Shown piece after piece: positions 1 to 6,212 of a stretch of 6,212 nucleotides of DNA. The DNA is from Lentisphaerota bacterium. GTDB taxonomy: Bacteria; Verrucomicrobiota; Kiritimatiellia; UBA8416; JAFGIZ01. How positions within the stretch are numbered: position 1 is the first letter of the stretch; the number at the start of each line of letters is the position of its first letter. Location: NCBI GenBank assembly GCA_016929365.1, contig JAFGIZ010000149.1, forward strand, positions 1 through 6,212, in the 5' to 3' direction. Below the pieces are notes generated by a model that had not been told where the DNA came from, did not search any database, and saw only the letters and a list, made by a program, of their open reading frames with translations. A program made the position numbers and the translations under genes.

Positions 1-740
<740 letters not shown>

Positions 741-744
<4 letters not shown>

Positions 745-1748
745 CCTCGTCGTACGCCGCGGCCGGCGTCGATATCGACGCCATGAACCAGGTGCTGCGC
801 GCGGTCAAACAGCGCGTGCGGAACACCTTTACCGCCGGGGTGCGCGGCGACATCGGCGCCTTCGGCGGCCTCTTCGACGCGCCGGGCCGGGACAGCCTGC
901 TGGTGGCGAGCACGGACGGGGTCGGCACCAAGCTCAAGGTCGCCGCCCTGGCCGGCCGGCACGACACGGTCGGCCGCGACCTCGTCAACCACTGCGTCAA
1001 CGACATCCTCGTGCAGGGCGCCCGGCCGCTCTTCTTCCTGGACTACCTCGGCACGGCCCGTCTCGAGGGGCCCGTGTTCCGGGACATCGTTACCGGCCTG
1101 TGCCGCGCCTGCCGCGCCAACGGCTGCGCGCTGCTCGGTGGCGAAACGGCGGAAATGCCGGGACTTTACCCGCGCGGCGAGTATGACCTGGTCGGCACGA
1201 TCGTCGGGACCGTGCGCCGCCGCGATCTCGTTACCGGCGCCTCCATCCGCCCCGGCGACGTCATCCTCGGACTGCCCTCCTCGGGACTGCACACCAACGG
1301 CTATTCGCTGGCGCGGCGGGTCGTTTTCGATCAGGCCGGCCTCGACGTCTCGGACCGTTTCCCGGGCACGCGCCGCCGCGTGGCCGACGTGCTGCTGGCC
1401 GTGCACCGCAGTTATCTCAAGCCGGTCGCTCCGCTGCTCGGGGACCGCGCGGTGCGCGGCATGGCCCATATTACCGGCGGCGGGTTTCCGGACAACATCG
1501 CGCGCATCCTGCCCGGCGGCACGGCCGCCGTTATCGACCGTTCCGCCTGGCGCGTCCCGCCCGTCTTCCGCTTTATCCGGGACCGGGGCCGTATCGCGGC
1601 CGACGAGATGTACCGCGTCTTCAATATGGGAATCGGGTTCGTCCTGGTCGTGCGTCCCGCCGACGCGACCCGGGTCCGGCGGCGCGTTCCCTCGGCCCGG
1701 CTCATCGGCCGCATTACCGCCGGCTCCGGCGGCGTCACGCTGCACTGA
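741..1748 (+). CDS. purM: Phosphoribosylformylglycinamidine cyclo-ligase (AIR synthetase)
   Basis: PurM closes the imidazole ring in step five of purine synthesis: FGAM plus ATP gives AIR, ADP and phosphate. The protein is 335 residues, close to the usual 340-350, and is complete. Motifs seen: YAAAGVDID (5-13), STDGVGTKLK (57-66), NHCVNDILVQGARPLFFLDY (83-102), LLGGETAEMPG (131-141), LPSSGLHTNGYSL (178-190), HITGGGFPDN (243-252) and EMYRVFNMGIG (289-299). These cover the PurM N-terminal ATP-binding domain and the C-terminal AIRS_C domain. I chose the GTG start at 741 because the conserved YxxAGVD segment lies before the first in-frame ATG (783). It also overlaps the purB stop as GTGA, a classic coupling arrangement. 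GGGG at 732-735 is a weak ribosome-binding candidate five bases upstream. The long open frame continuing upstream of 741 is a shadow of purB. Only 17 bases separate its stop from that of the convergent gene. Confidence 0.97.
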
Positions 1749-1765
1749 CACGCAAACGCTTCCGC

Positions 1766-2326
1766 TCACTCGCCATCGCCCAGGCCCCACAAGCGGGCCT
1801 CGGGAATGGCCTCCTCCAACAGGCTTTCCGGCGTAAAGGGTTCCCGTTCTCCGGCTGCCCCCAGGTCCCACGCTTGCCACAGGCGCCGCCGTTCCCGCAG
1901 CCCTGCCGCGGCGTCGGCCGTTGCCGGCGCCGTGTCGCGAACGGCTTCGCCGAGCCAACCCCGGGCGTGCAGCGCCGCGGCGTCCTGCCCGCCGGACTCC
2001 GCCCCGGCCCCGCGCGGCACGGCCAGCACGAGCGACGCCGGCGGGGGCGGACTCAGGAACCCGCCCGCCCCGCGCCGGGGCTCGAAGGCGCTCAGGTCCG
2101 CAGCCGGCGGCGCGTCCGCCGCCGGCACGGCGCCCACGGCCGGCGCACCGGCCCACCGGTGCGCCAACCGGTATCCCGGCGGCCCGGACAGCGCTTCCGC
2201 CGCCGGCCGCGGCGGGCCCGCCGGCAGCGCCAACGGCTCCGGCCGCCCCGGCCCGACACCCCAGCACAACGCGGCCAACCCGCCCGCCGCGAGCGCGATA
2301 ACCGCCTTCTGGCGCTTCTGCAACAT
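1766..2326 (-). CDS. Unrecognised Ala/Pro-rich protein with N-terminal membrane anchor or signal peptide
   Basis: I do not recognise this 186-residue protein. It starts MLQKRQK, a basic n-region, followed by a hydrophobic stretch at 8-25 (AVIALAAGGLAALCWGVG), so it is probably exported or anchored with its bulk outside the cytoplasm. Cys21 lies in AALC, which is not a good lipobox because Leu precedes the Cys. Residues 26-110 are rich in Pro, Ala and Gly and look like a disordered linker, including four prolines in a row at 93-96. The end (about 143-186) is more charged and has three Trp, as in RRRLWQAWD and PEARLWGLGDGE, and may be a small folded or interacting segment. The start at 2326 is chosen because a good promoter ends just before it and the hydrophobic segment follows directly. 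The frame stays open to 2794, but that extension would run over the start of the divergent channel gene. Third codon positions are strongly G/C, as in the neighbours. No Shine-Dalgarno is correctly spaced. That it is a real gene is likely but not proven; no homology could be checked. Confidence 0.7.
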   Translation of the reverse strand: MLQKRQKAVIALAAGGLAALCWGVGPGRPEPLALPAGPPRPAAEALSGPPGYRLAHRWAGAPAVGAVPAADAPPAADLSAFEPRRGAGGFLSPPPPASLVLAVPRGAGAESGGQDAAALHARGWLGEAVRDTAPATADAAAGLRERRRLWQAWDLGAAGEREPFTPESLLEEAIPEARLWGLGDGE

Positions 2327-2332
2327 GCCGCC

Positions 2333-2361
2333 AGTATAGCGCACCCGACCGACCGCGGCAA
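2333..2361 (-). promoter_or_regulatory. Sigma70-like promoter for the anchored protein, predicted leaderless
   Basis: Read on the minus strand, TTGCCG (2361-2356) is followed by a 17-base spacer and TATACT (2338-2333). Matches to the TTGACA and TATAAT consensus are four of six and five of six. Only six bases (GGCGGC) separate the -10 element from the ATG at 2326, so the expected transcription start, about seven bases past the -10, falls on or next to the A of the start codon. This predicts an mRNA with no 5' leader and fits the absence of a spaced Shine-Dalgarno. The elements are seen directly; their activity is inferred. Confidence 0.6.
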
Positions 2362-2389
2362 GATACCGCCTCTTGGCGCCAATCTCTGC

Positions 2390-2418
2390 TTGCCCGGCGC
2401 CGGAATCGCCGCTACCCT
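2390..2418 (+). promoter_or_regulatory. Sigma70-like promoter for the MscS-family gene, predicted leaderless
   Basis: TTGCCC (2390-2395) is followed by a 17-base spacer and TACCCT (2413-2418). The -35 matches consensus at four of six positions and the -10 at three (TA at its start, T at its end), so taken alone it is weak. Two things strengthen it. The divergent promoter on the other strand has the same TTGCC start and the same 17-base spacer. The distance from the -10 to the ATG at 2426 is seven bases, which again puts the expected transcription start on the start codon. No Shine-Dalgarno precedes this ATG. Confidence 0.45.
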
Positions 2419-2425
2419 GCGGCTC

Positions 2426-4315
2426 ATGAACAACGGCGTCCTGTTGTGTGCCGTGCTGTGCGCCCTGGCGGCGCCGTTGCGCGCCGACGACACCCCGGCC
2501 ATCCGCCGCGCCCGCTCCCGCATCGAGGCCGTCACGTCGATCCTGGCGCGGACCACCAACACCGCGGAGCGCACCCGCTGGGAGGAACGGCTCGAGCTCG
2601 AACAGCGCGACCTGGAGAACCGCCTCAAGCGGATCGCGCTGGAAGACGACGAAGCCGCGCTCGCCCGCCGCCAGCACACGCACGCGCTCTATGTCCTGCG
2701 CGAATCCATCCGCGCGGTCGACAGCGACGCGGACGCGCCCCTCGTCAGGGCCCGCCGGCTCAATGTCCAGGTGCTGGACCTCCGCAAGGAACACGCCCGC
2801 ATGCAGGAGAAACGGGAACGCCTGGAAAGCGATCCGGACAAGAACCAGGACGCCCTGGTCGCACTGGACGAAGAAATCCGCAACCTCGACGAACTGATCG
2901 TCCTGCGCAGCCTGGAGCGCGACGCCGCGGAAATGGAGTCCGAACTGTCGCGCGAAGCGGACCGCATCAATACCGCCATCGACGCCCTGCCGATCAATCC
3001 CGATGCCACCATCCGGCTCCTCAACGCGAAACGGCGCGCCGTGGCCGGCGAAAAGCGGCTGGCCGAAAACCTCCGGGCCCGCATGGAGGCGCTACAGGCA
3101 CACCGCGGCGAAATCGCCACATCGCTCGCACTCGCCCGCGCGCGCCTCGCGCAGATCGAAGACGAGATCGAGATCGAAGCCAAGCGCCGCCGTCTCGAAA
3201 AGGGCAAGTCCCTGTCGCTCCAGCTGCCGCTGACGACGCGGAACCTGCTGACGTTCGGCCCCTCGGGCAAGGCCAGGATCAAGGAGCTGCTGGAGACGCG
3301 GGTCGAAACCCTGGAGGGCCAGCTCGGCGCCGTCGACGCCCAGCTCGATGCGGCGGCGCGCCTGCTGGATCTCTACGGGAAAGAAATCGCCGTGCTCGAA
3401 GAAGACCTCGACGCCACCGCCCGGCGTTTCTGGACCGCCATCCTCATGCCGCTCGGCGTGATCGCGATCGTGATCCTGCTCCACCTCCTGCTCAGCCGCC
3501 GGATCCTGCCCCTGGTCTACCGGAAAGACCGCCTCTTCCTCGCCCGGCGGCTCGCGGGCTACCTGGCCTTTCTGCTGGTCCTGCTGGTTCTCGCCTTTTT
3601 CTTCCTCGAAGACCTCAAGGCCATCGCCACGGTGCTCGGCATCGCCGGCGCGGCGCTGGTCATCGCGCTCCAGGACCTCTGCTCGTCTTTCGCCGGCTGG
3701 TTCGTCATCGTCGCCAGCCGCAAGCTGCACGTGGGCGACCGCGTGGAGATCGACGGCCAACTCGGCGACGTGCTCGATATCCAGCTGCTGCGCGTGACGC
3801 TGCTCGAGCTGCACAACTGGCTGGGGATCGACGAGCCGACCGGCCGCATCATCGTGGTTCCCAACAGCTTCATTTTCAAGAGCACGGTCTTCAATTTTTC
3901 CCACGTCCATCCCTACGTCTGGAGCCGGATCGACATCCTGGTTACGTTCGAAACGCCCGCCCTCGAGGCACAGGCCCTCCTGAAAACGATCCTGGAAACG
4001 GAATCGCGCGACGAATTCGAAGCCGCCCGCGCCGGCGCACACGCCATGGAACGGCATTACGGGGTGCCGGACACAACCTACGAACCCAAGCTCTACTCGG
4101 TGATCGCCGACAGCGGCGTGCAGTTCACGCTGCTCTACGTCAGCCACTACCGCCGGCGCACCGAGATCCGGAACCGGATCAATGCGCGCATCATCGCCGA
4201 ATTCGAGAAGCGCCCGGATCTCAATTTCGCGTACCCCACGCAGCGCCACATCCCCACGAGCGAACCCGGCCGTTTCACCGTGAACCTTCAATCACCAGGG
4301 TCACCTCGCCCCTGA
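2426..4315 (+). CDS. MscS-family mechanosensitive ion channel with long periplasmic coiled-coil domain
   Basis: This 629-residue inner-membrane protein probably opens under membrane tension to release solutes during hypo-osmotic shock. Residues 1-20 form a signal peptide (MNNGVLLCAVLCALAAPLRA, likely cut before DD). Residues 21-334 are highly charged, rich in Glu, Arg, Leu and Ala, and poor in Pro, as expected of a helical coiled coil in the periplasm. Membrane helices follow at about 335-357, 376-394 and 398-418. The pore-lining part (IAGAALVIALQDLCSSFAGW, 406-425) and the start of the beta domain (VGDRVEIDGQLGDVLDI, 436-452) match the MscS core, as does IIVVPNSFIFKSTVFNFS (475-492). Between them, about 459-473, the segment containing NWLGIDEPTG is longer than I recall from small MscS proteins. 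The rest is the cytoplasmic alpha/beta region. Three helices put the C-terminus inside the cell, consistent with MscS. The start at 2426 is supported by the signal peptide and the promoter just before it; the frame open upstream is not coding. It lacks the many extra helices of MscK, so I give no symbol. Its 3' end overlaps rsmI in antisense. Confidence 0.92.
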   Translation: MNNGVLLCAVLCALAAPLRADDTPAIRRARSRIEAVTSILARTTNTAERTRWEERLELEQRDLENRLKRIALEDDEAALARRQHTHALYVLRESIRAVDSDADAPLVRARRLNVQVLDLRKEHARMQEKRERLESDPDKNQDALVALDEEIRNLDELIVLRSLERDAAEMESELSREADRINTAIDALPINPDATIRLLNAKRRAVAGEKRLAENLRARMEALQAHRGEIATSLALARARLAQIEDEIEIEAKRRRLEKGKSLSLQLPLTTRNLLTFGPSGKARIKELLETRVETLEGQLGAVDAQLDAAARLLDLYGKEIAVLEEDLDATARRFWTAILMPLGVIAIVILLHLLLSRRILPLVYRKDRLFLARRLAGYLAFLLVLLVLAFFFLEDLKAIATVLGIAGAALVIALQDLCSSFAGWFVIVASRKLHVGDRVEIDGQLGDVLDIQLLRVTLLELHNWLGIDEPTGRIIVVPNSFIFKSTVFNFSHVHPYVWSRIDILVTFETPALEAQALLKTILETESRDEFEAARAGAHAMERHYGVPDTTYEPKLYSVIADSGVQFTLLYVSHYRRRTEIRNRINARIIAEFEKRPDLNFAYPTQRHIPTSEPGRFTVNLQSPGSPRP

Positions 4316-4946
4316 TCCGCTGCCCGGCGAACTCAGCGGCCAGGGCGGACAGCGTGCCGCGCGCGATTCGCTCGAACCGCTTGGTCAGCTCGATACAGAC
4401 CGCCGCGCGCCGGTCGCCCAGCGCCTCCAGCGCGGCGTCCAGCGTCTTGCCCGTGCGGTACGGCGATTCGAAGCAGATCAGCGTGTGCGGCGACTCGCGT
4501 TCCGCCTCGAAGAAACGCCGCCGGGGGCCCGGCTTGCGCGGCGGATAGCCTTTAAACGTGTAACTCGCCGGCGGCAGGCCCGACAGCAGCAGCGCGACCG
4601 GCACGGCCGAGGCCCCGGGCGCCACCTCGAACGGCACGCCGCGCTCGATCGCCAGGGCGATCACCCGGTACCCCGGGTCGCTGATCCCCGGGTAGCCGCC
4701 GTCCGAGCAGACCGCGACGCGCCGCCCCGCGGCGGCTTCGCGCACGAGCCGCTCGGCCATGCGGCGCTCGTTCTGCTCCCGGTACGACACCAGCGCGCGC
4801 GGCGCCGGGATGGCATGGCGGCTCAACAGCGCCCGCGTCCGCCGCGTGTCCTCGCAGGCCAGCACGTCGGCTTCCCGCAGGACGCGCAGGGCCCGGGCGC
4901 TCACGTCTTCCAGGTTCCCGATCGGTGTGGCCACCAGCGTCAGCAT
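4275..4946 (-). CDS. rsmI: 16S rRNA (cytidine-1402-2'-O)-methyltransferase, short form
   Basis: RsmI uses SAM to methylate the 2'-OH of C1402 in the decoding centre of 16S rRNA. The protein is 223 residues, against about 280 in typical members. It holds a complete tetrapyrrole-methylase-type fold: LVATPIGNLEDVSARAL (4-20), ACEDTRRTR (30-38), SYREQNE (54-60), SDGGYPGISDPGYR (81-94), APGASAV (109-115), SGLP (122-125), FKGYPPRK (131-138), ICFESPYR (157-164), IELTKRFERIARGTLSAL (185-202) and GEVTLVIEG (213-221). It stops right after the last strand and so lacks the C-terminal extension of most RsmI proteins. Two loop residues differ from the usual SDAGTP. The ATG at 4946 is preceded by GGAG with seven bases of spacing and begins at the conserved N-terminus. 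It overlaps the hflX stop by seven bases, so the two are likely translated together. A specialised paralogue with another RNA target is possible, but RsmI is the best call. Confidence 0.9.
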   Translation of the reverse strand: MLTLVATPIGNLEDVSARALRVLREADVLACEDTRRTRALLSRHAIPAPRALVSYREQNERRMAERLVREAAAGRRVAVCSDGGYPGISDPGYRVIALAIERGVPFEVAPGASAVPVALLLSGLPPASYTFKGYPPRKPGPRRRFFEAERESPHTLICFESPYRTGKTLDAALEALGDRRAAVCIELTKRFERIARGTLSALAAEFAGQRIRGEVTLVIEGSR

Positions 4947-6103
4947 CCGGCTTCTCCGTCCCGGCGGCGCGCCGCCGGCGGCGGGCCGGCGGGCGGGAAC
5001 CGGCACCCCTGCTCGAGAAGCGTCGCGGCAATGCGCGCCTTGAGCGTATCGAGCCCGCGTCGCCGCAAGGCCGACACCCGCACGGCGTCCGGGAACGCCG
5101 CCGCGCGCGCCGCCGCCGCCCGCGCCTCCAGCGCGTCGCACTTGTTCAGCAGCAGCAGTGCCGGGACGCGTTCGGCCCCGATCTCCTCCAGGGTGCCCGC
5201 GACCACGCGGAGATGATCGTCCAGCGCCGCGTCGGACGCATCGGCCACGATCAGCAGCAGGTCGGCCTCGGCCGCCACGTCGAGCGTCGACCGGAACGAG
5301 GCGACCAGGCCGTGCGGCAGGTGCCGGATGAAGCCGACCGTGTCCGTGACCAGTGCCCGGCGGCCCCCGCCCAGGTTGACGCGGCGGGTCTTCGTGTCCA
5401 GCGTGGCGAACAGCCGGTCGTCCACGTAGGCGCCGCCTTCCGACAGCGCGTTCAGGAGCGTTGACTTCCCGGCGTTGGTGTAGCCCGTCAGGCACACGAA
5501 AGGCCACGTGCGGCGGCGGCGCGTGCGTTCGCGCCGGCGGCGCACCTGCTCCAGCCGGGCCTGCAGGTCGCGGATACGCCGGCGCATGGGTTCGTTGCGC
5601 AGCTGGAGGGGACTCTCTCCCGGCCCCCGCATCCCGATCCCCCCCTGGAACCGCTGCTGGCGGACCGACACCGGAATGCGCGAAACCAGGTACTGCAACT
5701 GCGCCAGCTCCACCTGGATCTTGGCCTCGGCCGACCGGGCGCGCCGCGCGAAAATCTGCAGAATCAACTCCGTCCGGTCGATCACCTTGATGCCCAGGGC
5801 CAGATCCAGGTTGTTCACCTGGACGGCGCTCAGGTCGTTGTCGAAGATCACGAGGTTCGCCCTGCCCCGCCGGCACGCCACCTGGATATCCGCCAGCTTG
5901 CCCTCCCCCACGTACAACCCGGCGGTCGGGCCTTCCCGCCGCTGGGTAATCCGTCCCACCACGACGGCGCCGGCCGTATCGGCCAGCCGTTCCAGTTCGC
6001 CCAGCGAATCCGCCGCGGCCCCGCGCGGCGTGCGGCCGGTCACAACCTGCACCAGCAGCGCCCGCTCGACACGTTCCGTGGCCGTCCCCTCCGCGTGCTT
6101 CAT
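4940..6103 (-). CDS. hflX: GTPase HflX, ribosome-splitting factor
   Basis: HflX binds the 50S subunit and, with GTP, splits stalled or hibernating 70S ribosomes under stress. From the ATG at 6103 the protein is 387 residues, a normal size. The HflX N-terminal domain is clear: a segment near 32-53 (DSLGELERLADTAGAVVVGR), TAGLYVGEGK (60-69), LVIFDNDLSAVQVNNL (84-99), KVIDRTELILQIFARRA (106-122) and KIQVELAQLQYLVSRI (128-143). A glycine-rich segment follows at 154-168 (GGIGMRGPGESPLQL), then an Arg-rich helical linker (174-198). The G domain shows the P-loop GYTNAGKSTLLN (207-218), LFATLDTKTRRV (231-242), DTVGFIRHLP (254-263) and NKCD (320-323). A GTG at 6193 would add 30 residues unlike HflX. 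The ATG at 6103 is preferred because it overlaps the stop of the preceding gene as ATGA and the conserved part starts soon after. The glycine-rich motif departs from the usual GTRGPGETQLE. The C-terminal tail is Pro/Ala/Arg-rich and runs seven bases into rsmI. Confidence 0.95.
   Translation of the reverse strand: MKHAEGTATERVERALLVQVVTGRTPRGAAADSLGELERLADTAGAVVVGRITQRREGPTAGLYVGEGKLADIQVACRRGRANLVIFDNDLSAVQVNNLDLALGIKVIDRTELILQIFARRARSAEAKIQVELAQLQYLVSRIPVSVRQQRFQGGIGMRGPGESPLQLRNEPMRRRIRDLQARLEQVRRRRERTRRRRTWPFVCLTGYTNAGKSTLLNALSEGGAYVDDRLFATLDTKTRRVNLGGGRRALVTDTVGFIRHLPHGLVASFRSTLDVAAEADLLLIVADASDAALDDHLRVVAGTLEEIGAERVPALLLLNKCDALEARAAAARAAAFPDAVRVSALRRRGLDTLKARIAATLLEQGCRFPPAGPPPAARRRDGEAGC
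4954..4957 (-). promoter_or_regulatory. Ribosome-binding site of rsmI
   Basis: On the minus strand GGAG lies seven bases before the ATG at 4946, inside the last codons of hflX. It decides the rsmI start and shows that this genome uses Shine-Dalgarno initiation for internal operon genes, in contrast to the two predicted leaderless genes at 2326 and 2426. Confidence 0.65.
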
Positions 6104-6212
6104 GCTTTCGGGCGGCGGCAGGTTCGCGTCCGGCGGCGAAACCACTGCTGCCGCAATTCCCTGCGGGTTTTCACGTCCGGCTGTTTCAACCACTCGCGGT
6201 AACGGCGGTACA
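6100..6212 (-). CDS. C-terminal end of an unidentified gene upstream of hflX (partial)
   Basis: A minus-strand frame different from that of hflX is open from the right edge to TGA at 6102-6100 and encodes 36 whole codons. The residues begin YRRYREWLKQPDVKTRREL and end RRPKA. They are strongly basic, with a plausible helical stretch and a WF pair, and read like a real C-terminus. The stop forms an ATGA overlap with the hflX start, the same arrangement as at other joins in this window. Too little is visible to name the protein. miaA and hfq are frequent hflX neighbours in other bacteria, but I see no specific match to either. The competing reading, an N-terminal extension of hflX from GTG 6193, looks less protein-like (rich in Pro, Ala and Gly). 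Confidence 0.6.
   Translation of the reverse strand, partial: YRRYREWLKQPDVKTRRELRQQWFRRRTRTCRRPKA

Noticed and set aside
1782..1800. Perfect 6-bp GC-rich hairpin (AGGCCC / GGGCCT, 7-base loop) 33 bases after the purM stop, possible terminator.
   Set aside because: It has no T-tract on either strand and lies inside the last codons of the convergent gene. Short GC stems are expected by chance at this base composition.
1806..2339. Plus-strand frames between purM and the channel gene (also 1874-2425 and 1921-2301).
   Set aside because: Their products are Arg/Pro/Ser-rich with no start signal or domain. The minus-strand frame has a promoter, a basic start and a hydrophobic segment instead.
2326..2361. 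Cys21 of the anchored protein as a lipoprotein acylation site.
   Set aside because: The preceding residues are AAL; a lipobox needs a small residue just before the Cys. A plain signal peptide or anchor is more likely.
3092..4291. 399-codon minus-strand open frame opposite the MscS-family gene.
   Set aside because: The opposite strand encodes recognisable MscS motifs throughout. This frame gives low-complexity Asp/Glu/Gln-rich sequence typical of an antisense shadow.
4317..4339. Inverted repeat CCGCTG / CAGCGG just after the channel stop codon, possible terminator.
   Set aside because: It has an 11-base loop, no T-tract, and lies within rsmI coding sequence. It is too weak to call.
2446..4548. 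700-codon plus-strand open frame within and beyond the channel gene.
   Set aside because: It is the +1-shifted reading of the channel gene: an Arg/Pro-rich product with no domain, running on over rsmI.
4925..5464. Plus-strand open frames opposite hflX and rsmI.
   Set aside because: They are antisense to strongly conserved genes and give Arg/Ala-rich products without motifs.

Overview
This is a GC-rich window (roughly two-thirds or more G+C by eye) from a bacterial chromosome. It looks like ordinary core-genome territory: compact genes, overlapping starts and stops, no mobile elements, no RNA genes and no CRISPR. A signal peptide followed by a large extracytoplasmic coiled coil on an MscS-type channel fits a Gram-negative cell plan. 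Variant motifs in HflX and RsmI, together with promoters placed directly against start codons, would suit a lineage distant from Proteobacteria, possibly in the PVC superphylum. That placement is a guess and nothing here proves it.

Layout. On the plus strand, from the left edge to 1748, lie the C-terminal part of purB (adenylosuccinate lyase) and a complete purM (AIR synthetase), joined by a 4-nt GTGA overlap. Facing them after 17 nt, on the minus strand (1766-2326), is an unrecognised 186-aa Ala/Pro-rich protein with an N-terminal membrane anchor or signal peptide. A 99-nt divergent intergenic region (2327-2425) then precedes a plus-strand mechanosensitive-channel gene of the MscS family (2426-4315). 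It encodes a signal peptide, about 310 residues of predicted periplasmic coiled coil, three membrane helices and the MscS pore and beta domain. Its 3' end overlaps, in antisense, the 3' end of a minus-strand operon that enters from the right edge. In transcription order that operon is an unidentified gene (only its last 36 residues are visible), hflX (ribosome-splitting GTPase) and rsmI (16S rRNA C1402 2'-O-methyltransferase).

How the genes work together. purB and purM serve de novo purine synthesis. hflX and rsmI both act on the ribosome and are translationally linked by a 7-nt overlap. The channel and the small anchored protein share a divergent promoter region but have no proven functional link.

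The most notable signals are: (1) two divergent sigma70-like promoters, both with a TTGCC-type -35 element, a 17-nt spacer and a -10 element ending 6-7 nt before the ATG, which predicts leaderless mRNAs for both genes; (2) an RsmI that lacks the usual C-terminal extension and has an altered SAM-domain loop (SDGGYP rather than SDAGTP); (3) an HflX with an altered RGPGE motif region; (4) a hidden partial gene at the right edge whose stop codon fixes the hflX start. I saw no clear evidence of a previously undescribed multi-gene system.
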